A DNA stretch of 64,000 nucleotides, taken from contig OZ260083.1 of assembly GCA_965284435.1 (NCBI GenBank), positions 1,426,001 to 1,490,000 on the forward strand, written 5' to 3'. This document shows, in pieces, positions 27,117 to 36,113 of this stretch (positions within the stretch are counted from its first letter, which is position 1; the number at the start of each line of letters is the position of its first letter). The notes under the pieces were generated by a model. The model ran no database searches. It had not been told where the DNA came from and was given only the letters and a program-made list of their open reading frames with translations. This stretch comes from CAIYZT01 sp947461435. Lineage in GTDB: Bacteria > Pseudomonadota > Alphaproteobacteria > Rhodobacterales > Rhodobacteraceae. A program made the translations under genes and the position numbers.

Positions 27117-29438
27117 TTATTCGGCCGTCAAAAGCCGGGTTTTCGTTCCCGTGATGCGCGGCTTGCCGGGCTCTTCATAGGTCAGGTCAATCTTGTCGTC
27201 CTTCAGGCCAACGTGCACCGTGCCGCCCTTGATCAACTTACCGAACAAAAGCTCTTCGGCCAAAGGTTTCTTGATGAATTCCTGAATGACACGCCCCAAA
27301 GGCCGCGCCCCCATCTTGTCATCATAGCCTTTGTCACCCAGCCACAAGGCCGCTTCTTCCGTCAGATCGATATGCACATTGCGGTCCAGCAGCTGCGCTT
27401 CCAGTTGCAGAACAAATTTTGTCACCACCTGCATGATCGTCGACTTGCCCAAGGCGGCAAATGAGATGATCGCATCCAGACGGTTGCGGAATTCCGGCGT
27501 GAAGATGCGTTCGATCGCCGCCGTGTCTTCGCCCGTCCGTTTGGCACGGCCAAACCCGATCGCCTCTTTTTGCATGTCCGACGCACCGGCATTCGTCGTC
27601 AGGATCAAGATCACATTGCGGAAATCCACCGACCGGCCGTTGTGATCGGTCAGTTTCCCGTGGTCCATGACCTGCAGCAAGATGTTATAGACGTCTGGAT
27701 GCGCCTTTTCGATTTCGTCCAGCAACAGCACGCAATGCGGATGCTGGTCGACACCATCTGTCAACATGCCGCCCTGATCAAATCCGACATAGCCGGGCGG
27801 CGCGCCGATCAAACGCGACACCGCGTGCTTTTCCATGTATTCCGACATGTCGAACCGCAGCAATTCCACGCCCAGAGACAGGGCAAGCTGTTTGGCCACT
27901 TCGGTTTTGCCAACGCCCGTCGGGCCGGCAAACAGATAGTTTCCAATCGGTTTTTCCGGCTCGCGCAGACCTGCCCGCGCCAGCTTGATCGCGCTGGACA
28001 GCGCCTCGATCGCAGGATCCTGACCAAAGACAACCCGCTTCAGGTTCTTTTCCAGATCGCGCAACACTTCGGCATCGTCTTTTGATACGTTCCGCGCCGG
28101 GATGCGCGCAATCTTGGCCACGACAGCCTCAATTTCCTTCAGCCCCAAAACCTTGCGCCGCTTGGATTCCGGTACCAGATGCTGCGCCGCGCCGGCTTCG
28201 TCGATCACGTCAATCGCGCTGTCGGGCAGCTTACGATCATTGATATACCGCGCCGCCAGTTCGACCGCCGCCTTGATCGCCTCTGCGGTATAGCGCAGGT
28301 CGTGATGCTCTTCGAAATGCGGCTTCAGCCCCATCAGGATCTTGATGGCATCGGGCACCGAAGGCTCGTTGACATCGATCTTCTGGAACCGGCGGCTCAG
28401 CGCGCGGTCCTTTTCAAAATGCTGACGGAATTCCTTATAGGTCGTCGACCCCATGCACCGCAACTTGCCGCCCTGCAACGCAGGCTTCAGCAGGTTAGAC
28501 GCATCCATGGCCCCGCCAGACGTGGCCCCGGCGCCGATGACGGTGTGAATTTCGTCGATGAACAAGATGGCATCGGGGTGGTCTTCAAGTTCCTTGACGA
28601 CCTGCTTCAGACGCTCTTCGAAATCGCCGCGATACCGCGTTCCGGCCAGCAAAGACCCCATATCAAGAGAGAAGATCGTGGCATGGGCCAGAATCTCCGG
28701 GGTTTGACCATCAACGATTTTCTTGGCCAGACCTTCGGCAATCGCCGTCTTGCCCACGCCCGGATCGCCCACCAGAAGCGGGTTGTTCTTGCGCCGACGG
28801 CACAGAACCTGAATCGCACGTTCCACTTCAGCCTCACGGCCGATCAGCGGGTCAACGTCCCCTTTCAGCGCCTTCACGTTCAGATCAACGCAATATTTCG
28901 ACAGCGCCGATTCCTTTGAATCGCCGGCTTCGGCCTTGGGTGTTTCATGCTGCGGCTCATCCGCGCCCGTGACAGGCCGCGCCTCGCCATAGCTGGGGTC
29001 TTTGGCCACACCATGCGCGATAAAATTCACCGCATCATAGCGCGTCATGTCCTGCTCTTGCAGGAAATAGGCCGCATTGGATTCCCGCTCGGCAAAGATT
29101 GCCACCAGAACATTCGCCCCGGTCACTTCATTGCGGCCCGAAGACTGCACATGAATCGCCGCGCGCTGGATCACCCGCTGAAACGCGGCCGTCGGAACCG
29201 CTTCGGACCCTTCGACATCGGTCACCAAGGTGGACAGATCGTCGTCAATGAATTCGACGAGCGTTTTCTTAAGGTCATCAAGGTCGACCGAGCACGCCTT
29301 CATCACGCGGGCGGCGTCCGGCTCGTCGATCAGCGCCAAAAGCAGATGCTCCAGCGTGGCCAGTTCATGCTTGCGGGCATTGGCATAGGCCAAGGCCGAA
29401 TGGATCGCCTGTTCAAGCGTCGTGGTAAATGAAGGCAC
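27117..29438 (-). CDS. clpA: ATP-dependent Clp protease ATP-binding subunit ClpA
   Basis: This 773-residue protein starts at GTG 29438. It has an N-terminal double Clp repeat (about 1-145), then AAA-1 with Walker A GDPGVGKT (224-231) and Walker B ILFIDE (291-296), and AAA-2 with GPTGVGKT near residue 500 and VLLLDEIEKAHPD. There is no ClpB-type middle coiled coil, and the size matches ClpA. ClpA unfolds substrates, including N-degron ones passed by ClpS, into ClpP. clpS is not in this window. It is convergent with the OmpA-like gene, with a shared terminator between. Confidence 0.97.
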   Translation of the reverse strand: MPSFTTTLEQAIHSALAYANARKHELATLEHLLLALIDEPDAARVMKACSVDLDDLKKTLVEFIDDDLSTLVTDVEGSEAVPTAAFQRVIQRAAIHVQSSGRNEVTGANVLVAIFAERESNAAYFLQEQDMTRYDAVNFIAHGVAKDPSYGEARPVTGADEPQHETPKAEAGDSKESALSKYCVDLNVKALKGDVDPLIGREAEVERAIQVLCRRRKNNPLLVGDPGVGKTAIAEGLAKKIVDGQTPEILAHATIFSLDMGSLLAGTRYRGDFEERLKQVVKELEDHPDAILFIDEIHTVIGAGATSGGAMDASNLLKPALQGGKLRCMGSTTYKEFRQHFEKDRALSRRFQKIDVNEPSVPDAIKILMGLKPHFEEHHDLRYTAEAIKAAVELAARYINDRKLPDSAIDVIDEAGAAQHLVPESKRRKVLGLKEIEAVVAKIARIPARNVSKDDAEVLRDLEKNLKRVVFGQDPAIEALSSAIKLARAGLREPEKPIGNYLFAGPTGVGKTEVAKQLALSLGVELLRFDMSEYMEKHAVSRLIGAPPGYVGFDQGGMLTDGVDQHPHCVLLLDEIEKAHPDVYNILLQVMDHGKLTDHNGRSVDFRNVILILTTNAGASDMQKEAIGFGRAKRTGEDTAAIERIFTPEFRNRLDAIISFAALGKSTIMQVVTKFVLQLEAQLLDRNVHIDLTEEAALWLGDKGYDDKMGARPLGRVIQEFIKKPLAEELLFGKLIKGGTVHVGLKDDKIDLTYEEPGKPRITGTKTRLLTAE

Positions 29439-29671
29439 TTCAGCGTGCTCCTGTATTCAGGGTCGAAAAGGGCCGCGAGGGCCCTGATCAACCGTGGCCT
29501 CGTGAGGTTAAGGTTCGATTATATTGGCGCAACTTCAAGAGCTATTTATGTGTGCGCCCGCAATTTTCCATGCCTGAGTCTAAAAAGTGATCACGGGTGC
29601 TGCGACTTGGGCATTAGGCGCGGTTTTGGCGCCGCTTGGCACCCCTGTCGGGGGGGGCAAGAGCCGTGGCC

Positions 29672-30433
29672 TCAGAACTTGTTCTTGCGCTCCCGCAGGT
29701 CGGCAAAGACCTCGGCATCGCTGGCCTGCGCCAATCCGACCGCCGCCTTGATGGCCGCCTCCCCCGCCCGAAGGAATATGTTGGTGGCCCTCTCGCCGCT
29801 CATCTTCGATGGCACGGTCGGCAGGCCCTTTTCGCGGGCCTTCGTCACTTTTTCGATCCGCCCCTGCAAGGCGGCGTTCTCGCCGTCCAGACTGGCGGCA
29901 AACCGCAAATTCGCGGCGGTGTATTCGTGGCCCGAACAGATCAGCGTCTCGTCCGGCAGTGCGGCCAGTTTTTGCAGCGATGCCCACATCTGCCCCGCCG
30001 TGCCTTCAAACAAACGGCCGCATCCGCCCGACATCAGGCTGTCGCCGGTAAAGGCAAATCCATCAAACAGAAAGGCAATATGCCCCACGGTATGGCCGGG
30101 CACCTCGATGATGCGGGCGTGATGGCGCCCAAGGGTGATCGACATCCCCTCGCTCACCGCCAGATCCAGCGGCGGCAGACGGTGCGCATCAGCCGCAGCG
30201 CCAATCACCACCGCGCCGGTTTGGGCCTTCACCTCGGCCACACCTTGAATGTGGTCATCATGGTGATGGGTCAGCAAGATATCGGTCAGCGTCCATCCGC
30301 GCCGGGAAAGTTCGGCCAGCACCGGGGCCGCTTCGGGCACGTCCACAACGGCGGTTTGACCGGTCTCATCATCATGCAGAAGATAGGTATAGTTGTCGGT
30401 CAAGCAGGGCAGGGTGACCAATTCAAGTGCCAT
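29672..30433 (-). CDS. gloB: Hydroxyacylglutathione hydrolase (glyoxalase II)
   Basis: This 253-residue protein starts at ATG 30433 after AAGGATG; the longer open frame is not family-like. The metallo-beta-lactamase signature THHHDDH is at residues 55-61, followed by PGHTVGHIAF, a GDSLMSGGCGR segment and CSGHEYTAANLRFA, all glyoxalase II marks. It releases D-lactate and glutathione from S-lactoylglutathione in methylglyoxal detoxification. It is divergent from the methyltransferase gene. The C-terminal helical substrate domain is complete. Confidence 0.95.
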   Translation of the reverse strand: MALELVTLPCLTDNYTYLLHDDETGQTAVVDVPEAAPVLAELSRRGWTLTDILLTHHHDDHIQGVAEVKAQTGAVVIGAAADAHRLPPLDLAVSEGMSITLGRHHARIIEVPGHTVGHIAFLFDGFAFTGDSLMSGGCGRLFEGTAGQMWASLQKLAALPDETLICSGHEYTAANLRFAASLDGENAALQGRIEKVTKAREKGLPTVPSKMSGERATNIFLRAGEAAIKAAVGLAQASDAEVFADLRERKNKF

Positions 30434-30624
30434 CTGGGCATCCTTTTTTTGTCGTGCGGCCAAAGGGCCAAGGCCGCATAGTCCTCGCCGCCTCGGGTGC
30501 AAAGTGCAATGGGGCAATGTCATATCAGCAAGATTTTGCAAGGCTTGGGCCCCAGGGGGCCTTGCTGGTAAAGTCTGCCAAAGCTGATAGTCTTGCCCGC
30601 AGCCCTTATGCCCCCGAAGGCCCC

Positions 30625-31395
30625 ATGTATTCAGACGTCCTTGATCTGCGCAACTTTTACTACCGCACCCAGCTGGGCCGCGTGGCACAGCGCGCCATTC
30701 GGGACAAGGTGGTTGACCTGTGGCCCCCCCTGTCGGGGCAAACCGTGGCTGGCTTTGGCTTTGCGGTGCCGCTGCTGCGCCCCTATCTTGCCGACGCGCG
30801 CCGTGTCATCGGCCTGATGCCCGGCCCGCAAGGCGTCATGCCCTGGCCCGCCGGAGAGCCGAACGTGGCCGTCTTGTGCGAAGACGCCGCTTGGCCCATC
30901 GCCACAGGGTTTGTGGATCGCCTTGTGCTGATGCACGGGCTTGAAACCACCGAAAACCCCGGCGCGGTGCTGGACGAGGTGCACCGTGTCCTTGGCCCCG
31001 GCGGACGCGCCTTGTTCATCGTGCCCAACCGGTCGGGCCTTTGGTCGCGCTCGGATGCCACACCCTTTGGGGTTGGCCGCCCCTATTCCGCCGGTCAGCT
31101 TGAATCGCAGCTCAAGCGTCATGGCTTTACCCCCGAACGCAACCTGACCGTCCTGCATGCCCCGCCGTCACAGGCCCCGTTCTGGCTGCGCACCGCCAAT
31201 TTCTGGGAACAGGTCGGCCGCCGATTGCCTTGGCTGTCGGGCGGCGTCCTGATGGTCGAGGCGTCAAAGCAGGTCTATGCCCCTACACGCGGCGGTCTGG
31301 GCGCCATCGTGACCAAACCGATCCGCGTGCTGGAAGGTCTGGGGCAGCCCGTGCCTACCCCAAGCTCCACCCAAAGGGCCGCAAACCCGCGCTAG
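30625..31395 (+). CDS. Class I SAM-dependent methyltransferase
   Basis: This 256-residue protein starts at ATG 30625, with GAAGG upstream. The opening segment MYSDVLDLRNFYYRTQLGR is followed by a SAM-binding strand (TVAGFGFAVP) with a relaxed glycine motif, then DRLVLMHGLETTENP and LGPGGRALFIVPNRSGLWSRS, typical of methyltransferase motifs IV-VI. The substrate cannot be read. Its position divergent from gloB recurs in related bacteria as far as I recall. Its stop shares the CTAG tetramer with the stop of the convergent RTX gene. An upstream in-frame start is possible but less supported. Confidence 0.8.
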   Translation: MYSDVLDLRNFYYRTQLGRVAQRAIRDKVVDLWPPLSGQTVAGFGFAVPLLRPYLADARRVIGLMPGPQGVMPWPAGEPNVAVLCEDAAWPIATGFVDRLVLMHGLETTENPGAVLDEVHRVLGPGGRALFIVPNRSGLWSRSDATPFGVGRPYSAGQLESQLKRHGFTPERNLTVLHAPPSQAPFWLRTANFWEQVGRRLPWLSGGVLMVEASKQVYAPTRGGLGAIVTKPIRVLEGLGQPVPTPSSTQRAANPR

Positions 31396-32765
31396 ACCTG
31401 TCCGTAGGAATTTCCGGCCAAGACCGCCGCTTCGTTTTCATAAAGCTGGAACGCGCCGGGCGCGGGGGCTTCATAAATGCCTTGCAAGACGATCGTCAGC
31501 TCTCCGTCCGGGGTGGTCACGGTCGCGGTCACAAAATCAGAGAAGTCTTCCGTGCCAAAAGTCACCTCAACCTCCCCGGCGTCCGCTTGCGGTATGATCA
31601 GCCCCAACTGATCGCTTCCCATCTCAAATCCGCCGATCAGATGGGTGTCATAGCCATAGAAGCTTTCCACGAAATCGTCTTCGAACACGATCAGATCATT
31701 CCCCTCCCCGCCATAGGTTTGGGTGTGGCCCGGAAAGATCTGCTCGTCAAAAGGCACATCCACGGCCGGGTCTGCGACCAGATGGTGAAGGACAACATCA
31801 TCGCCCGCACCGCCCGACACGTTGGTCCAAAGCCCGCCGATCACGGTATCCGCGCCGTCGCCGGCGAACAGATAGTCATGGGCGTATTCCGGGCTGTAAA
31901 CGTCGATCAGGTCATCATCTGCCGTGCCGCTCAGCACCTCGTAATTCTCCAACGGGCGCAAGGCGCTGTCTGATCCCGCGCCGCTTGTCAGCATGATCGA
32001 AGTGGGGTCAAACTCGGTGACCCCTTGCAGCACAAAGGAAAAATCTTCGGGCGCAGCGATGCCCAAGGCATCATTGTCGGCCCCCATCGGAAAGGGGTCT
32101 GACGTCGGATCAAAGGCAAAGGACACCACGGTTGACCCATCGACCACTTCCGTCGTGACTTGCATGCTGTCCAACCATTCTCCGGGCGGCAGAAACACCG
32201 CGATCTGGTCTTCGCCCGCCACGAAATCGGTAATCACTGTCGCCTCACCGTCCGGGGGCATCTCATTTGCCCACAAATCGAAAAGATCATTTCCCGCCCC
32301 GCCCGTCATGGTCAGCCCATCGGCGCCGGTCAGACGGTCATCCCCATCTCCACCGAACATCTGATCGCCGGGGTGAAAGTCGTACAGGTAATCGTTGCCG
32401 TCCCCGCCATACAAAGTCGAAAGACCGTCGATACCGCCGAGATAGTTGAACAGCGCATCATTGCCGTCCCCGCCGTACAGCGCCGTAGCCCCGGCATCGC
32501 CGTCCTGCCCAATGTAGATCTGATCGTCACCCTGATCGCCATAAACGGTCGCGTCCCCCGAAACCGAAATCTGATCGGCCCCAGCCCCGGCTTTCAGCGT
32601 CATCGGCCCGTTTGCCGCCAGAATATCGTCGCCCTCACCGCCAAAGATCGTCTCATCATCCGGCAAGGGATCGGGGTCCTCGTCACTGTTGCCGGAATCG
32701 AACAGGCCAAACGCCCCGGCCAAAGCGCCCCAGAACAAGACCGCACCAAGTACAAACCCACCCAT
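31392..32765 (-). CDS. Calcium-binding RTX-repeat protein with N-terminal membrane anchor
   Basis: This 457-residue protein has a hydrophobic N-terminal helix (FVLGAVLFWGALAGAFGLF) followed by an acidic linker and RTX nonapeptide repeats (GGEGDD, GGDGND, GGDGDD, GGAGND) at about 40-170, with single later copies. The last part of the chain contains two or so repeated beta units ending in ATVTTPDGELTIVLQG. RTX repeats fold on calcium outside the cytoplasm. Unlike most RTX proteins, this one opens with a hydrophobic helix, and its C-terminus is not an obvious type I signal. It may be tethered to the inner membrane. A TTG start two codons upstream is possible. Confidence 0.78.
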   Translation of the reverse strand: MGGFVLGAVLFWGALAGAFGLFDSGNSDEDPDPLPDDETIFGGEGDDILAANGPMTLKAGAGADQISVSGDATVYGDQGDDQIYIGQDGDAGATALYGGDGNDALFNYLGGIDGLSTLYGGDGNDYLYDFHPGDQMFGGDGDDRLTGADGLTMTGGAGNDLFDLWANEMPPDGEATVITDFVAGEDQIAVFLPPGEWLDSMQVTTEVVDGSTVVSFAFDPTSDPFPMGADNDALGIAAPEDFSFVLQGVTEFDPTSIMLTSGAGSDSALRPLENYEVLSGTADDDLIDVYSPEYAHDYLFAGDGADTVIGGLWTNVSGGAGDDVVLHHLVADPAVDVPFDEQIFPGHTQTYGGEGNDLIVFEDDFVESFYGYDTHLIGGFEMGSDQLGLIIPQADAGEVEVTFGTEDFSDFVTATVTTPDGELTIVLQGIYEAPAPGAFQLYENEAAVLAGNSYGQV

Positions 32766-33108
32766 AATCAACCCCCAAAAAATATCCTAAAGAACAGTGT
32801 AATTACTTCGTTAGAATAGACAACGGCCACATTTTCGCCATATTTCGCTTCCGACCGCTAATTGTTTCCCTTCTGGAAGCAATGCCCTGTCTTTTTGGCG
32901 CTTTGGCCCGGCTTGGGGGCCAATGCCCCCAGCGCCGTTCTGCCGCATCTTTTTGCGCACGAATCGCTGCCTACCCGGTTGCGGGGTTGGGAAGGCTCTG
33001 CTAATGACGCCCCAAATCTTAAAAGACGCATGCCCCTGACATGCGCCCCCGTCGGGTTGTACCTGATGACGGGCGAAAAAAGGGGCCAGAGACCGCGGAA
33101 GGGATGAC
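32766..33108. other. Divergent gap between the RTX gene and the atp operon
   Basis: No gene is evident. It holds the leader of the RTX gene and the atp promoter region. A hairpin lies at 32897-32936 (inner stem TGGGGGC/GCCCCCA around CAAT, outer GGCGCT/AGCGCC). A weak promoter candidate is TTGCGG (32979) with TAATGA (33002), 17 bases apart. I cannot assign the atp start site with confidence. Confidence 0.5.
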
Positions 33109-33669
33109 GTGTCCGAACCAGCTTCGATCTCACTTGGCATTGCCGGGCGATATGCCCAGGCTTTGTTTGAATTGGCCAAGGATGCCAAGGCTTTGCCGGC
33201 GCTGGAAGCCGACACGGATGCCTTGGCAGCCGCATTGGATACCAGCGCTGATCTGTCCTCGATGATCGCCTCGCCGATCATCGGCCGGGACGAGCAGGCC
33301 GGGGCCATGGCGGCGGTTGCCGCGAAAATGGGCCTGTCGTCCTTGACCAGCAACACCTTGGCCCTCATGGCCTCCAAGCGGCGCCTATTCGTGCTGCCCC
33401 AACTGGTCTCTGACCTGCGGGCACGCATCGCGGACGAAAAGGGTGAAATGACGGCCGATGTGATTTCGGCTGCCACCCTGTCCGCCGCCCAGTCGGCCAA
33501 ACTGGCCGCCACATTGAAAGCCTCGGTCGGCAAGACCGTCAAGCTGAACACCACCGTTGATGAAAGCCTCATCGGCGGACTTATCGTCAAGCTGGGCTCA
33601 ACCATGATCGACACCTCGGTCAAGGCCAAGCTCGCTTCCCTGCAGAATGCTATGAAAGAGGTTGGGTGA
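33109..33669 (+). CDS. atpH: ATP synthase subunit delta
   Basis: This 186-residue protein starts at GTG 33109 after GGAAGGG and reads SEPASISLGIAGRYAQALFELA, the typical helical N-domain of F1 delta (OSCP type). The C-terminal part (LNTTVDESLIGGLIVKLGSTMIDTSVKAKL) carries the conserved delta signature. The subunit links the F1 head to the peripheral stalk. It is the first gene of an F1-only operon; the F0 genes (a, b, c) lie elsewhere in Rhodobacterales. It overlaps atpA by three bases (TGATG). Confidence 0.96.
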   Translation: MSEPASISLGIAGRYAQALFELAKDAKALPALEADTDALAAALDTSADLSSMIASPIIGRDEQAGAMAAVAAKMGLSSLTSNTLALMASKRRLFVLPQLVSDLRARIADEKGEMTADVISAATLSAAQSAKLAATLKASVGKTVKLNTTVDESLIGGLIVKLGSTMIDTSVKAKLASLQNAMKEVG

Positions 33670-35207
33670 TGGGAATTCAGGCTGCTGAGATCTCTGCGAT
33701 CCTGAAGGATCAGATCAAGAACTTTGGCAAAGATGCCGAAGTCGCTGAAGTTGGTCGTGTGTTGTCGGTCGGTGACGGTATCGCCCGCGTCCACGGACTG
33801 GACAATGTCCAAGCCGGTGAGATGGTCGAATTCCCCGGTGGAATTCGCGGGATGGCCCTGAACCTTGAAGTCGACAACGTCGGCGTCGTGATCTTCGGTT
33901 CCGACCAGGACATCAAGGAGGGCGACACCGTCAAGCGCACCAAGTCCATCGTGGACGTGCCCGTGGGCAACGGCCTGTTGGGCCGCGTCGTGGACGGCCT
34001 TGGCAACCCGATTGATGGCAAAGGCCCGATCGTCTCGACCGAGCGGCGCATCGCCGACCAAAAAGCCCCCGGCATCATCCCCCGCAAATCGGTTCACGAA
34101 CCGATGGCAACCGGCCTGAAAGCCGTTGACGCCATGATCCCCGTTGGCCGCGGCCAGCGCGAATTGATCATCGGCGACCGCCAGACCGGCAAAACTGCCG
34201 TCGCGCTCGACACGATCTTGAACCAGAAGTCCTATAACGAAGCCGCCGGCGATGATGAGTACAAAAAGCTGTACTGCGTCTATGTCGCCATCGGCCAAAA
34301 GCGGTCGACCGTGGCCCAGCTTGTGAAAAAGCTCGAGGAAACCGGCGCGATCAAATACACGATCGTCGTGGCCGCAACCGCGTCCGACCCGGCCCCCCTG
34401 CAGTTTCTGGCCCCCTATGCCGCAACCGCCATGGCAGAATTCTTCCGCGACAACGGCCGTCACGCCCTGATCATCTATGATGACCTGTCCAAGCAGGCCG
34501 TGGCGTATCGTCAAATGTCGCTTTTGCTGCGCCGCCCGCCGGGCCGCGAAGCCTATCCGGGCGACGTGTTCTATCTCCACTCCCGTTTGCTGGAGCGCTC
34601 GTCAAAACTGAACGAAGATTTCGGTTCGGGCTCGTTGACGGCTCTGCCGATCATCGAAACCCAAGGCGGCGACGTGTCGGCCTTTATTCCGACAAACGTG
34701 ATCTCGATCACCGATGGCCAGATCTTCTTGGAAACGGAACTGTTTTATCAGGGCATCCGTCCGGCCGTGAACACCGGTCTGTCCGTGTCGCGTGTGGGGT
34801 CTTCGGCCCAAACCAATGCGATGAAATCGGTGGCCGGCAAGGTCAAGCTGGAACTGGCGCAGTACCGCGAAATGGCGGCCTTCGCGCAGTTCGGTTCCGA
34901 CCTTGACGCATCGACGCAGGCCCTGCTGAACCGCGGCGCGCGCTTGACCGAATTGATGAAGCAGCCCCAATACGCCCCGCTGACCGGCGCAGAAATCGTC
35001 TGCGTCATCTTCGCGGGCACGGCAGGCTACCTTGACAAGATCGCTGTCAAGGACGTGGGCCGTTTCGAAGCGGGCTTGCTCAAGCACCTGCGCACCACCG
35101 GCAAGGCTTTGCTGGCTGACATCACCATGAAAGACCGCAAAGTTGCGGGCGATCTGGAGAAAGCCATCCGCGCCGAGCTTGATGCCTTCGCCAAAGACTT
35201 CGCGTAA
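33669..35207 (+). CDS. atpA: ATP synthase subunit alpha
   Basis: This 512-residue protein has the non-catalytic nucleotide site P-loop GDRQTGKT at residues 169-176, with the alpha-beta signature LLRRPPGREAYPGDVFYLHS. The N-terminus MGIQAAEISAILKDQI is the delta-binding helix. Alpha alternates with beta in the F1 hexamer. I start it at the ATG at 33669, which overlaps the delta stop; a GTG one codon earlier is unlikely. It is followed by atpG after 22 bases containing AAGGAGAAGG. Confidence 0.98.
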   Translation: MGIQAAEISAILKDQIKNFGKDAEVAEVGRVLSVGDGIARVHGLDNVQAGEMVEFPGGIRGMALNLEVDNVGVVIFGSDQDIKEGDTVKRTKSIVDVPVGNGLLGRVVDGLGNPIDGKGPIVSTERRIADQKAPGIIPRKSVHEPMATGLKAVDAMIPVGRGQRELIIGDRQTGKTAVALDTILNQKSYNEAAGDDEYKKLYCVYVAIGQKRSTVAQLVKKLEETGAIKYTIVVAATASDPAPLQFLAPYAATAMAEFFRDNGRHALIIYDDLSKQAVAYRQMSLLLRRPPGREAYPGDVFYLHSRLLERSSKLNEDFGSGSLTALPIIETQGGDVSAFIPTNVISITDGQIFLETELFYQGIRPAVNTGLSVSRVGSSAQTNAMKSVAGKVKLELAQYREMAAFAQFGSDLDASTQALLNRGARLTELMKQPQYAPLTGAEIVCVIFAGTAGYLDKIAVKDVGRFEAGLLKHLRTTGKALLADITMKDRKVAGDLEKAIRAELDAFAKDFA

Positions 35208-35229
35208 CCGGCCCTGAAGGAGAAGGCGC

Positions 35230-36096
35230 ATGCCCAGCCTTAAGGACTTAAAAAACAAGATCGCGAGTGTGAAGAACACGCGCAAGATCACCAAAGCGAT
35301 GCAGATGGTCTCTGCGGCAAAGCTGCGCCGCGCCCAAGAAGCCGCCGAAGCTGCCCGGCCCTACGCCGAGCGGATGAATGCGGTCATGGGCGGGCTGGCT
35401 TCCTCGGTGGGTGGTTCCGCCAGCGCGCCCCGGCTTTTGGCCGGGACGGGCAGCGACAAGGTGCAGCTTCTGGTCGTCATGACCTCTGAACGCGGCCTGT
35501 GCGGTGGCTTCAACTCCACCATCGTGCGGCTGGCCCGTGCGAAGGCCAATGCCTTGATCGCCGCAGGCAAGACCGTAAAGATCCTGACGGTGGGCAAGAA
35601 AGGGCGCGAACAATTGCGCCGTGACTATGCCGCCTACATGATCGGCCACGTGGATCTGTCCGAAGTCAAACGGATCGGCTACGGCAACGCCCAAGCCATC
35701 GCACGCGATGTGCTGGCCCGTTTCGAAGCCGGCGAATGCGACGTGGTCACGATCTTTTATAACCGCTTCCAGTCGGTGATCTCGCAGGTCCCGACGGCCC
35801 AGCAGATCATTCCGGCCAAGTTTGAGGCCGGTTCTGCCACGGCCCTGTACGACTATGAACCCAGCGAAGAGGCTATCTTGGCCGATCTTCTGCCGCGGGG
35901 CGTGGCAACACAGATCTTTACCGCCCTTCTGGAAAATGGGGCCTCCGAACAGGGTGCCCGCATGAGCGCGATGGACAATGCGACGCGCAACGCAGGCGAG
36001 ATGATCACCAAATACACGACCATCTACAACCGCTCGCGTCAGGCTGCGATCACCAAAGAGCTTATCGAAATCATTTCGGGCGCTGAAGCGCTCTGA
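35230..36096 (+). CDS. atpG: ATP synthase subunit gamma
   Basis: This 288-residue protein has the N-terminal helix PSLKDLKNKIASVKNTRKIT with the coupling residues, a central Rossmann-like part and a C-terminal helix MSAMDNATRNAGEMITKYTT, together forming the central rotor shaft. Gamma turns inside the alpha-beta hexamer. Start at ATG 35230 after AAGGAGAAGGCGC. Length is normal for the family. Confidence 0.97.
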   Translation: MPSLKDLKNKIASVKNTRKITKAMQMVSAAKLRRAQEAAEAARPYAERMNAVMGGLASSVGGSASAPRLLAGTGSDKVQLLVVMTSERGLCGGFNSTIVRLARAKANALIAAGKTVKILTVGKKGREQLRRDYAAYMIGHVDLSEVKRIGYGNAQAIARDVLARFEAGECDVVTIFYNRFQSVISQVPTAQQIIPAKFEAGSATALYDYEPSEEAILADLLPRGVATQIFTALLENGASEQGARMSAMDNATRNAGEMITKYTTIYNRSRQAAITKELIEIISGAEAL

Positions 36097-36113
36097 CGAA
36101 CTGGAGAAACGAC

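Noticed and set aside
32811..34580. A 589-codon minus-strand frame over atpH and atpA
   Set aside because: Complement of conserved F1-ATPase genes; the protein has only low-complexity, shadow-type composition.
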